The notes under the pieces: generated by a model | The model's input: only the letters and a program-made list of their open reading frames with translations | The model's database searches: none | Told to the model about the DNA's origin: nothing | Position numbers and translations under genes: made by a program | NCBI GenBank assembly: GCA_027069385.1 | Contig: JALXER010000356.1 | Location: forward strand, 1 to 10,955 | Length of the DNA: 10,955 nucleotides | Source: Paracoccaceae bacterium | GTDB taxonomy: Bacteria; Pseudomonadota; Alphaproteobacteria; Rhodobacterales; Rhodobacteraceae | Direction of reading: 5' to 3' | Part shown: piece after piece, positions 1 to 5,741 of the stretch | Layout of the letters: each line of letters opens with the position of its first letter | Numbering within the stretch: position 1 is the stretch's first letter

Positions 1-1
1 C

Positions 2-220
2 GAACTGAGCCTGGATGAACTGCGCGTTATCCAGAACGGCCTGTCGCGGCTGGAAAAACGCCAAATCCAGTCCGAACTGAAATTGCGCGGGTTTTATGAC
101 GGCGCTATTGACGGGTTGTTCGGGCGCGGCACCGCGCGCGCGATTGCCGCCTATCAGGAATCCATAGGGGCCGAACCCACCGGTGTGCTGAACCTCGCTC
201 AGTTGGAAGATTTGTCCTAG
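2..220 (+). CDS. Peptidoglycan-binding-domain protein, C-terminal fragment (5' end outside window)
   Basis: The reading frame is open from base 2 to a TAG at 218-220 and gives 72 residues with no start, so this is the 3' end of a longer gene. The residues read as a peptidoglycan_binding_1-type repeat: a helix (IQSELKLRGFYDGAIDG), the turn LFGRGT, then ARAIAAYQ and a closing helix NLAQLEDL. The G-x-x-D-G-x-x-G-x-x-T pattern is the family signature. Such domains usually sit at the C-terminus of exported hydrolases, lipoproteins or caspase-family proteins and hold them at the cell wall. The catalytic or other N-terminal part is not visible, so the full function is unknown. The next gene starts 54 nt downstream on the same strand, so co-transcription is possible. 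It could itself be another caspase/PG-binding fusion; that is inference. Confidence 0.7.
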   Translation, partial: ELSLDELRVIQNGLSRLEKRQIQSELKLRGFYDGAIDGLFGRGTARAIAAYQESIGAEPTGVLNLAQLEDLS

Positions 221-239
221 GAAAACCCACCATCATTCG

Positions 240-254
240 ATAAACTTTGTTTAT
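240..254. repeat. Small perfect AT-rich inverted repeat upstream of the caspase gene
   Basis: ATAAAC (240-245) and GTTTAT (249-254) are perfect inverted arms around a TTT loop. The repeat lies 20 nt downstream of the upstream gene's stop and 9 nt before the GGAGG ribosome binding site (264-268) of the caspase gene. A 6-bp AU-rich stem is too weak to be a convincing terminator. It could be a small operator or mere chance. Confidence 0.35.
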
Positions 255-274
255 TTGAGATTTGGAGGCCGGAA

Positions 275-1843
275 ATGGTCAGATTTGCGATTCTTTTCGT
301 GGTGATGTTTGCGCCGTTCTGGGCCCATGCGCAGGGCCGCGTGGCGCTGCTGGTGGGCAATGCGCAATACGATGACCCCGCGCTGGTTCTGGCCAACCCC
401 GCCAATGATGTCGCCGCCCTGCAACGCGCGCTGGAGGACCTTGATTTTCAGGTATTTCCGGTGGTTGATCAGGATCGTGCCGGAGTAACCGCCGCGCTGG
501 ACGCCTTTGCCGATGCAGCGAAAAACGCCGATATGGCGGTGTTCTTTTTTGCCGGTCACGGGGTGCAGATCAATGGCGAAAACCACTTTATCACCCGCGA
601 ATTCAATGGCACGACGCTGGCCAATCTGGCCGATGCCTCGGTCAGCCTGACGCAGGTGCGCGAGGCCTTTGCCAGCGCTGCGCCGAAAATCGGGATCCTG
701 ATTCTGGATGCCTGCCGCAACAACCCGTTTGTCGAAAGCGGGCAGGCGGCGCAGGGCTTGGCGCGGTCTGCTGGCGGGGCGGGGCTGTTGATTGCATATG
801 CGACCGATCCGGGCAATGTGGCCTATGACGGGCAGGGGGAAAACTCGGTTTTTACCACCGCGATTATTGATCATATCGCCACGCCGGGGCTGGATGCGCG
901 CATCATGTTCGGGCGGGTACGCCAGCAGGTTATCCTGCAAACCCGCGGCGAGCAAATCCCCTGGGTCGAGGAGGCCGTGCTGGGCGAACACTATTTTGCC
1001 GGACGGTTGGGCGTGGCCATGGCCGGCGCGGGCAGCGCGGTCGAGATGCAGAAATGGCGCGAGATTTCGGCCCAGACCGAAATCGAACCCTTTGTCGATT
1101 ATATTGCCCAGTTTCCCGACGGGGTGTTTACCCAGTTTGCCCGCGATCGCATCGCGATGATCCGGCAGGCCCGGGCGGCGGGGGCACCCTCGGGGCGCTC
1201 CAGCGCCGAAATTCTGGCGGCCGAAGATCCGGTACGGGTAAAGGCGGCGTTGCAGGTGCTCGGCTTTGCCCAGCAATCGCGCGGCCTGACGCTGATCACC
1301 ATCAGCGATCTGGCCAGCGCCTTTGATCTGTACCGTGTGCAACTGCCCAACCCCGACGAGGCCAGCGCCGACCGTCTCTATCAGGATGCGGCGCGGATGA
1401 CGGTGTTTCTGGGGGCCACGACCGCAAGCCAGATTCGCAAGGATATCGCGGTGCTCGACAGTATCAGCCGCACCATGGACCTTGCCACCAACGCAGCGGC
1501 GGAAATTGCCGAAATCGCCCAGACCAACGACGCGGCGATACCGGTGCTGGAGCAGGCGCAGCGCGATATTGCCGATATTCAAGGCTCGCTGGATCGGGTC
1601 ATGGCGCGGCTGGACCAGACCCGCGACTATTATCAGCAGTTGATTGACCGGGCCCAGAACACCTTTCCCGATCGGGTGGATTCGGGCCTGCTGGAAACGC
1701 TGGTTCGTGGAAACGGCCTTAATCCGATTGAACAAACGCTGGCCCAGAACGCGGCATTGTTTGTCAAACATGTGCAGGCTTTTGATCCCGAAACCCGCGG
1801 CAGCTTTGCGTGGATGATTGACTTCCTGCCCGGAAATGGCTGA
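275..1843 (+). CDS. Exported caspase-family (peptidase C14) protein
   Basis: A 522-residue protein with a Sec signal peptide (residues 1-19, cleavage expected after AHA, mature N-terminus QGRVALLVGN). Residues 22-245 form a caspase-like p20/p10 domain: RVALLVGN on the first strand, FFFAGHGVQ carrying the catalytic His95, and ILDACRNNPF carrying the nucleophile Cys147. Both catalytic residues are present, so an active cysteine protease is expected; caspase-family relatives usually cut after Arg/Lys or Asp, but specificity cannot be read here. Residues 260-297 (W-R-E-I...YIAQFPDGVF...A-R) match the W/YxxxFPxG repeat common after bacterial caspase domains. Residues 320-372 look like a degenerate peptidoglycan-binding fold, and about 400-460 are predicted coiled coil. 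The start is fixed by GGAGG at 264-268, 6 nt before the ATG. Its product would act in the periplasm. Two lipoprotein genes follow 91 nt downstream. Its role next to a T6SS is unassigned. Confidence 0.88.
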   Translation: MVRFAILFVVMFAPFWAHAQGRVALLVGNAQYDDPALVLANPANDVAALQRALEDLDFQVFPVVDQDRAGVTAALDAFADAAKNADMAVFFFAGHGVQINGENHFITREFNGTTLANLADASVSLTQVREAFASAAPKIGILILDACRNNPFVESGQAAQGLARSAGGAGLLIAYATDPGNVAYDGQGENSVFTTAIIDHIATPGLDARIMFGRVRQQVILQTRGEQIPWVEEAVLGEHYFAGRLGVAMAGAGSAVEMQKWREISAQTEIEPFVDYIAQFPDGVFTQFARDRIAMIRQARAAGAPSGRSSAEILAAEDPVRVKAALQVLGFAQQSRGLTLITISDLASAFDLYRVQLPNPDEASADRLYQDAARMTVFLGATTASQIRKDIAVLDSISRTMDLATNAAAEIAEIAQTNDAAIPVLEQAQRDIADIQGSLDRVMARLDQTRDYYQQLIDRAQNTFPDRVDSGLLETLVRGNGLNPIEQTLAQNAALFVKHVQAFDPETRGSFAWMIDFLPGNG

Positions 1844-1862
1844 TTTTTGCTGCATTTCGGGG

Positions 1863-1901
1863 GTAAACCGGTTAACATGGCGGTGGGCGGATTGATTAGT
1901 A
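1863..1901 (+). promoter_or_regulatory. Candidate promoter/operator upstream of the lipoprotein pair
   Basis: The 91-nt gap after the caspase gene holds a 14-bp near-perfect palindrome, GTAAACCGGTTAAC (1863-1876, 6 of 7 paired positions match). Its right arm overlaps TTAACA (1872-1877), five of six matches to a -35 box. A poor -10 candidate lies 16-19 nt downstream, in the stretch GATTAGTAA (1894-1902). The overlap is what an operator/promoter would look like, but the -10 is weak and no regulator is known. Co-transcription with the caspase gene remains equally possible. Confidence 0.25.
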
Positions 1902-1934
1902 AATGACAGTTGAACAAATCGAAAGTTGAAGAAA

Positions 1935-2630
1935 ATGGCTATTGCAAAGATGAACAGCAAACTACTGGCCGTGGCACTGGTGGCCACGTTGGGGCTGGGG
2001 GGCTGCGTGATTCCGGTGCCTGCGGGGACGGGAAATGGCGGCGGGCGCACCGGGATGACCGCCACCGAACTTGAATTGCATAACCGGTCCCAGGCGATGC
2101 AGAAAACCATTCTGGAAGGTTTGGCGATCGGTGCGGGAACCGGCGCGGTGATCAGTGCCGTAACCGGCGGCAACACGGTTCGTGGAACGGTTATCGGCGC
2201 GGCGGTCGGGGCGGCGGCCGGCTCTTATGTGGCGCATCTGCAACGGAACTATGCCGATAAAGAGGCACGGCTGGTTGCCGCGATTGCCGATCTGCAAGGC
2301 ACCAATGCCGAAGCCCGCGTCACGCTGGACGTCATGCGCCGCGTGGTCAATGCGCAGTTGCGCGAACTGGCGCAGTTGCGCCGCGCGGTTGCCAATGGCA
2401 CGGCAGAACAAGCGGCGCTGAACGCCGAACTGGCCGATGCAAGGGCCAACCTGCGCGACATGAACGGCGCCGCCGATGGTGCGGCCAAGCGGCATCGTGA
2501 ATTCGAACGCGCACGACGCCGGTCCGGGGTTGATGATTCGGATGGAAAAATGCAGCGGGAACTGGATGAACTGGCCAACCGTGTTAGCCAGATGCGCGAA
2601 GTCGCCCAGGAACTGGAAAACAATATATAG
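1935..2630 (+). CDS. Glycine-zipper, coiled-coil lipoprotein
   Basis: Start chosen at ATG 1935 (231 residues). A TTG at 1926 and an ATG at 1950 are in frame and possible, and no strong ribosome binding site decides between them. A lipoprotein signal peptide ends in LGLGGC, placing the lipidated Cys at residue 24; the following residue is Val, so outer-membrane sorting is likely by the enterobacterial +2 rule. Residues 62-97 form a glycine zipper (repeated GxxxG in AIGAGTGAVISAVTGG and VIGAAVGAAAG), a membrane-associating element seen in small envelope lipoproteins. From about residue 100 to the end the protein is long amphipathic helix rich in Ala, Arg, Leu and Glu, probably coiled coil, with a basic patch ERARRRSG near 191-198. 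The next lipoprotein gene begins 10 nt after the stop. The specific function is unknown; a structural or scaffolding role in the envelope is inferred from composition only. Confidence 0.75.
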   Translation: MAIAKMNSKLLAVALVATLGLGGCVIPVPAGTGNGGGRTGMTATELELHNRSQAMQKTILEGLAIGAGTGAVISAVTGGNTVRGTVIGAAVGAAAGSYVAHLQRNYADKEARLVAAIADLQGTNAEARVTLDVMRRVVNAQLRELAQLRRAVANGTAEQAALNAELADARANLRDMNGAADGAAKRHREFERARRRSGVDDSDGKMQRELDELANRVSQMREVAQELENNI

Positions 2631-2640
2631 GAGCAGCAGG

Positions 2641-3099
2641 ATGAAAAAAGCAACGATGGGAACGGCGCTGGCTCTTGGGCTTTCGGCCTGTACGGTTTCA
2701 GAGGATCCTGCCGATGGCGGGTTTTTGTCGGGCGTGGTCGGCATCGCCGGTGGCGGCTATGAACAACGGGTGGCGGATAGCGAGTTTGCCCTTGCGCAGG
2801 CACAGGCGCAGGCACAGGCCACACAATCCCAGCAGCAGCAGTCAGCCGCGCAAAGCGAGGAACTGGCGGCGCAGATTAGCCAGCTTCGGGCCGAATTTAT
2901 TGCATTACAGCAAAGCCTGAGCGCCAAGATTGCGCAGTTGAATGCTGCCGGAAAAACGGTTGACCAAACCTTGCTGGCACGGGTCAACACGGTTGTTGCG
3001 GCCTCGCCGGGTGGCTCAAATGATGCACAACGGCTTGCCTCGCTACAGGCGGCGATTGCCGATGCGCGGGCGCTTTCGGCACAACTGGCACAAATCTGA
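2641..3099 (+). CDS. Small Gln/Ala-rich coiled-coil lipoprotein
   Basis: A 152-residue product starting at ATG 2641, supported by AGGAG at 2629-2633, which overlaps the previous gene's TAG, so the two genes are translationally linked. The N-terminus MKKATMGTALALGLSAC is a clean lipoprotein signal peptide with lipobox LSAC and lipidated Cys17; Thr follows it, compatible with outer-membrane sorting. Residues 18-45 are a short Gly-rich tether. From about residue 46 on the sequence is helical, with an Ala-Gln repeat and a QQQQ run, then heptad-like segments (LAAQISQLRAEFIALQQ) typical of a coiled coil. No enzymatic motif is visible. Its size is near that of TssJ, the T6SS outer-membrane lipoprotein, but TssJ is a beta-sandwich and this protein looks all-helical, so it is not called TssJ. 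The stop abuts the stop of the convergent M15 gene. Confidence 0.78.
   Translation: MKKATMGTALALGLSACTVSEDPADGGFLSGVVGIAGGGYEQRVADSEFALAQAQAQAQATQSQQQQSAAQSEELAAQISQLRAEFIALQQSLSAKIAQLNAAGKTVDQTLLARVNTVVAASPGGSNDAQRLASLQAAIADARALSAQLAQI
2794..2817. repeat. 12-bp tandem repeat coding the Ala-Gln run
   Basis: The unit GCGCAGGCACAG occurs twice in direct tandem (2794-2805, 2806-2817), followed by a partial third start. It encodes Ala-Gln dipeptides inside the second lipoprotein. The unit is a multiple of three, so copy-number change would lengthen or shorten the helix without shifting frame. Confidence 0.6.
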
Positions 3100-3918
3100 T
3101 TATTCGACGCCGCCGGGGATTTGCCCAAGGCGGCGCCACGTTTCGATTTTTTCGCGCGAGACCTGAAAATGCATCGAGTCCTCGCGCCCGAAACCTGCGC
3201 CCCAGTACCAGCCCTCGGCCCTGAAATAGTCGGCCAGAATCGACAGGCCCAACTGGGTTTGCGCGTCGCCCAGCACGTCGAGTTGCCCGTCAATATTCAG
3301 GTCAACCGCCAGCCCGAAAGCGTGGTTGGAAATAGAGGTGGTCGAGCCACGGATCAGTCGCACACACAGTGACCCCGCGGTGGATATCCGCGCATAAAGG
3401 TCGGGCTGGCGTTGCTGGATATTGTTGAAAATCTGCTTGAGCGACAGGATGGCGGGGCGCAGCATGGTTACGCGGATCGGGCCGACATCCTCGGTGACGA
3501 TCAGGTCTTTCAGCACCGGATTGGTCATGGGCTGGCAATCCTGGGTCAGGTCTTCGCGCGGTTTGCCAAACAGGCCCAGCAGATAGGAGGACGACGAATT
3601 GGTCAGCCCCTCGTTCACGTCGCGCCGTCCGGCCAGCGAGATAATCTGGGTATAGTCAACCGACTGGTTGTTCACCGGCGCGTTTTCCGAATAGGTGATG
3701 GTGTCGGTGTTGTTGCTGACTCCGGTGCTTGAAAGCTGCTCTACAACCAGTTGCAGGTCGTTCAGGTCCAGCACCAGCTTGTTCAGGCGCTCTTGCATGG
3801 CGATCATATCGGGGTTGTCCGAAAGGCTGCGCCCCTGCCAGAAAAGCCATTGCGCACCGTACCACCCCGCCGGAGCCAAAAGCACCGCAACCGCAAGAAA
3901 AATATAGGCGAATTTCAT
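3100..3918 (-). CDS. Membrane-anchored M15-family zinc peptidase (VanY/L-Ala-D-Glu type), probable peptidoglycan hydrolase
   Basis: A 272-residue protein on the minus strand. The start is placed at 3918 because GGAGC at 3924-3928 precedes it; an in-frame ATG 13 codons further upstream lacks such a site. Residues 3-27 are one hydrophobic helix (uncleaved anchor or signal), 31-62 a short coiled coil, and about 63-125 a low-complexity linker. The C-terminal domain (about 135-262) has the M15 zinc motifs: SNHAFGLAVD gives His199 and Asp206 (SxHxxGxAxD), and DSMHFQ gives His250 with Asp247 in the usual acidic position ahead of it. Enzymes of this fold cleave D-Ala-D-Ala or L-Ala-D-Glu links in peptidoglycan stems. 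The domain would lie in the periplasm. The gene is divergent from the T6SS operon across 222 bp. Acinetobacter TagX is a known T6SS-linked peptidoglycan endopeptidase needed for apparatus assembly; this gene may play that part, an inference from fold and position. Confidence 0.82.
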   Translation of the reverse strand: MKFAYIFLAVAVLLAPAGWYGAQWLFWQGRSLSDNPDMIAMQERLNKLVLDLNDLQLVVEQLSSTGVSNNTDTITYSENAPVNNQSVDYTQIISLAGRRDVNEGLTNSSSSYLLGLFGKPREDLTQDCQPMTNPVLKDLIVTEDVGPIRVTMLRPAILSLKQIFNNIQQRQPDLYARISTAGSLCVRLIRGSTTSISNHAFGLAVDLNIDGQLDVLGDAQTQLGLSILADYFRAEGWYWGAGFGREDSMHFQVSREKIETWRRLGQIPGGVE

Positions 3919-4140
3919 TGATAGCTCCAATTTCTTTGCCGCCCAATCTAGGTGCATTCGCCGGTTTAGTAAATGCGCTTTGGGCGAACGGGGCGAAACC
4001 CGACTGTCGTTACCTTGACAAATAACCCAAACCCGCTGATTTTTAGGATAAAATTTATTGCCGCTTGGGATTATTCTGCGTAAAGTGGGGGGAAACGTGG
4101 TTTAACGCGTGCAATCCAAATCGAAAAGTTTGGGGGATGT
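3919..4140. promoter_or_regulatory. Divergent intergenic region between the M15 gene and the T6SS operon
   Basis: This 222-bp stretch separates genes transcribed away from each other and so should hold promoters for both. It is visibly more AT-rich than the genes around it, especially 4036-4060. It contains TTGACA at 4015-4020, the odd palindrome TTTAGTAAA at 3965-3973, and a weak hairpin (CCAAA 4116-4120, TTTGG 4129-4133) whose right arm overlaps the tssA ribosome binding site. A sigma-54 type GG-N10-GC element was looked for and not found. No open frame or RNA gene is supported here. Confidence 0.6.
4015..4043 (+). promoter_or_regulatory. Candidate sigma-70 type promoter for the T6SS operon
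   Basis: A perfect -35 hexamer TTGACA (4015-4020) is followed, with a 17-nt spacer, by GATTTT (4038-4043), which matches the -10 consensus at only three of six positions. A better-looking TAAAAT (4049-4054) is too far away at 28 nt. Alphaproteobacterial housekeeping promoters tolerate weak -10 boxes, so this is a reasonable candidate about 90 nt ahead of tssA, but unproven. Confidence 0.35.
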
Positions 4141-5178
4141 ATGGATATAGATGTGGAAACGCTGCTGGCGCCGCTCGAAGGGGAAACCCCTTGCGGTGAC
4201 GATCTGGAGTATGATCCGGACTTTATGCAGATGGTTACCGACGCCACCCCCGCCGAGGAACAGCAGGTCGGCGATTCCGTCCTTGCCGCCGAGGAGGTGG
4301 ATTTTGCCGGTGTGGCAAAACTGGCGCTGGGCATTCTGGGCCGCAGCAAGGATTTTCGCGCGGCGGTCTATCTGGCCGAGGCCAGTTTGCACACCGACGG
4401 TTTTCCGGCGTTCGAACGGTGTCTGGCCTATGTGGACGGGTTGGCCAACAGCTATTGGGAATGTGCGCATCCTGAACTGGACGCCGAGGATGATAACGAT
4501 CCCACCATGCGGGTAAACGCGGTTATGGGGCTGACCGGGCGCACCACGATGTTGCGCGCCGTGCGTCGGGCCCCGCTGACCCAAAGCCGCGTCATGGGGC
4601 GGTTTTCGCTCTATGATCTATCGATCGCCAATGGCGAGATTCCCGCCCCCGAAGGCATGGACAACCCGCCCGACAGCGCCACTATTTCGGCGGCATTTCA
4701 GGATACCGACGCCGAAGACATCGCCGCCATTCGCGCCGCGATCAGCCAGTCACGCGCACATGTCAAGAATATCGGCGCGGTGTTTGATGACAAGGTCGGG
4801 GTGGACGGGCCGGATTTGACCGAGTTGGACAGTGCGCTCCACAAGGCGCAGGCGGCCATAAACGCCGCGCTGGGCGAGGAGGAAGGGAGCGACGCGCCGG
4901 ATGCGCCCGAAACCGACGGTGCTGCGGCCCCGCAGGCCGCGCCGCAGGGGGCTTCGGGGGGCGGGGCGATAAACTCCAACGACGATGTCACCCGTATGAT
5001 CGACCGGATTTGCGAGTATTACGCCCGCGTCGAGCCCTCCAGCCCGGTGCCGGTTTTGCTTAAACGGGCGCGGCGTCTGGTCGGGGCGGATTTTGTCGAC
5101 ATTATCAAGGATATGGCCACGGCGGGGTACGATCAGGTGACCACCATCGGCGGTCTGGAAGGGGATAACGGATACTAG
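4141..5178 (+). CDS. tssA: Type VI secretion system protein TssA (short form, ImpA N-terminal domain)
   Basis: A 345-residue TssA, the protein that nucleates T6SS assembly by linking membrane complex, baseplate and growing sheath/tube tail. The ImpA-type N-terminal domain covers about residues 5-160, with the family features ETPCGDDLEYDPDF, KDFRAAVYLAEA and the RFSLYDL strand. A helical middle part (about 175-245) is followed by an Ala/Pro/Gln/Gly-rich acidic linker (246-276). The C-terminal domain (277-338) has the conserved EYYARVEPSSPVPVLLKRAR and ADFVDIIKDMA. The length is close to Pseudomonas aeruginosa TssA1 and far below long TssA forms, so it belongs to the short class, whose C-terminus is baseplate-like. 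The start is preceded by GGGGGA at 4132-4137. A stem with its right arm on this site (4116-4133) might modestly limit translation. It is the first gene of the operon, 44 nt before tssB. Confidence 0.93.
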   Translation: MDIDVETLLAPLEGETPCGDDLEYDPDFMQMVTDATPAEEQQVGDSVLAAEEVDFAGVAKLALGILGRSKDFRAAVYLAEASLHTDGFPAFERCLAYVDGLANSYWECAHPELDAEDDNDPTMRVNAVMGLTGRTTMLRAVRRAPLTQSRVMGRFSLYDLSIANGEIPAPEGMDNPPDSATISAAFQDTDAEDIAAIRAAISQSRAHVKNIGAVFDDKVGVDGPDLTELDSALHKAQAAINAALGEEEGSDAPDAPETDGAAAPQAAPQGASGGGAINSNDDVTRMIDRICEYYARVEPSSPVPVLLKRARRLVGADFVDIIKDMATAGYDQVTTIGGLEGDNGY

Positions 5179-5222
5179 CGCCCGAACACGGGTAAAAAAG
5201 ATTAATGGAAGGAAACACCACA

Positions 5223-5741
5223 ATGGCAAGCAGTCAAAAGTTTATTGCAAGGAACCGGGCTCCAAGGGTCCAGATTGAATATGATGTAGAAATTTATGGC
5301 GCCCAGAAGAAAATGCAACTTCCGTTCGTGATGGGGGTCATGTCGGACCTGTCCGGCAAATCCGAAGAGCCGCTGCCTGCCGTGGCAGACCGCAAGTTTC
5401 TGGAAATCGACATTGACAATTTTGACAGCCGGATGAAATCCATGAAGCCCCGCGTGGCTTTCAAGGTGCCCAACACCCTGACCGGCGAAGGCAACATGGC
5501 CGTGGATATCACCTTTGAATCAATGGATGATTTCAGCCCCGCCGCGATTGCCGCCAAGGTGGAACCGCTGCGCAAGCTGCTGGACGCGCGCACCCAGCTT
5601 TCCAACCTGATGACCTATATGGACGGGAAAACCGGGGCTGAGGATCTGTTGACCAAAATCACCCAGGACCCGAGCTTGCTCAAGGCGCTGGCATCCACGC
5701 CAAAACCCAAATCCGATGATGAAGAAGGGGAGGCCGAATAA
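5223..5741 (+). CDS. tssB: Type VI secretion system contractile sheath small subunit TssB (VipA)
   Basis: A 172-residue sheath small subunit that interlocks with TssC to build the contractile sheath around the Hcp tube in the cytoplasm. The whole protein matches the family: SSQKFIARNRAPRVQIEYDV at the N-terminus, the ELPFV-type strand as LPFVMGVMSDLSG (33-45), the DIDNFD strand (63-68), RVAFKVPNTL (77-86), and the C-terminal helix around EPLRKLLDARTQLSNLM. The tail (159-172) is short and acidic. Start 5223 is chosen over an in-frame ATG at 5205 because GGAAGGA (5207-5213) lies 9 nt before it and because family members begin at this point. The stop TAA shares one base with the tssC start, so the two subunits are translationally coupled, as their stoichiometric assembly would favour. 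Confidence 0.96.
   Translation: MASSQKFIARNRAPRVQIEYDVEIYGAQKKMQLPFVMGVMSDLSGKSEEPLPAVADRKFLEIDIDNFDSRMKSMKPRVAFKVPNTLTGEGNMAVDITFESMDDFSPAAIAAKVEPLRKLLDARTQLSNLMTYMDGKTGAEDLLTKITQDPSLLKALASTPKPKSDDEEGEAE

Noticed and set aside
251..2176. A 641-codon open frame on the minus strand across the caspase gene and the start of the first lipoprotein gene
   Set aside because: It is antisense to well-supported genes with signal peptides and catalytic motifs, its product is Gly/Arg/His-rich with no recognisable domain, and long antisense frames are common in GC-rich coding DNA.
1962..2744. A 260-codon minus-strand frame over the two lipoprotein genes
   Set aside because: It spans two separate genes and their junction, has no ribosome binding site or domain, and the plus-strand lipoboxes and coiled coils explain the region.
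2641..3099. TssJ, the T6SS outer-membrane lipoprotein
   Set aside because: The size and lipobox fit, but the mature part is Ala/Gln-rich coiled coil, not a beta-sandwich.
3412..3732. A 106-codon plus-strand frame inside the M15 gene
   Set aside because: It is antisense to the M15 coding region, without a ribosome binding site or recognisable domain.
4065..4080. Sigma-54 promoter ahead of tssA (TTGGGATTATTCTGCG)
   Set aside because: The GG and GC elements are 8 or 9 bases apart instead of the required 10, and the TGGCAC half-site is poor.
5205..5222. Alternative upstream start of tssB
   Set aside because: It would place the GGAAGGA ribosome binding site inside the coding region and add six residues absent from the family pattern.
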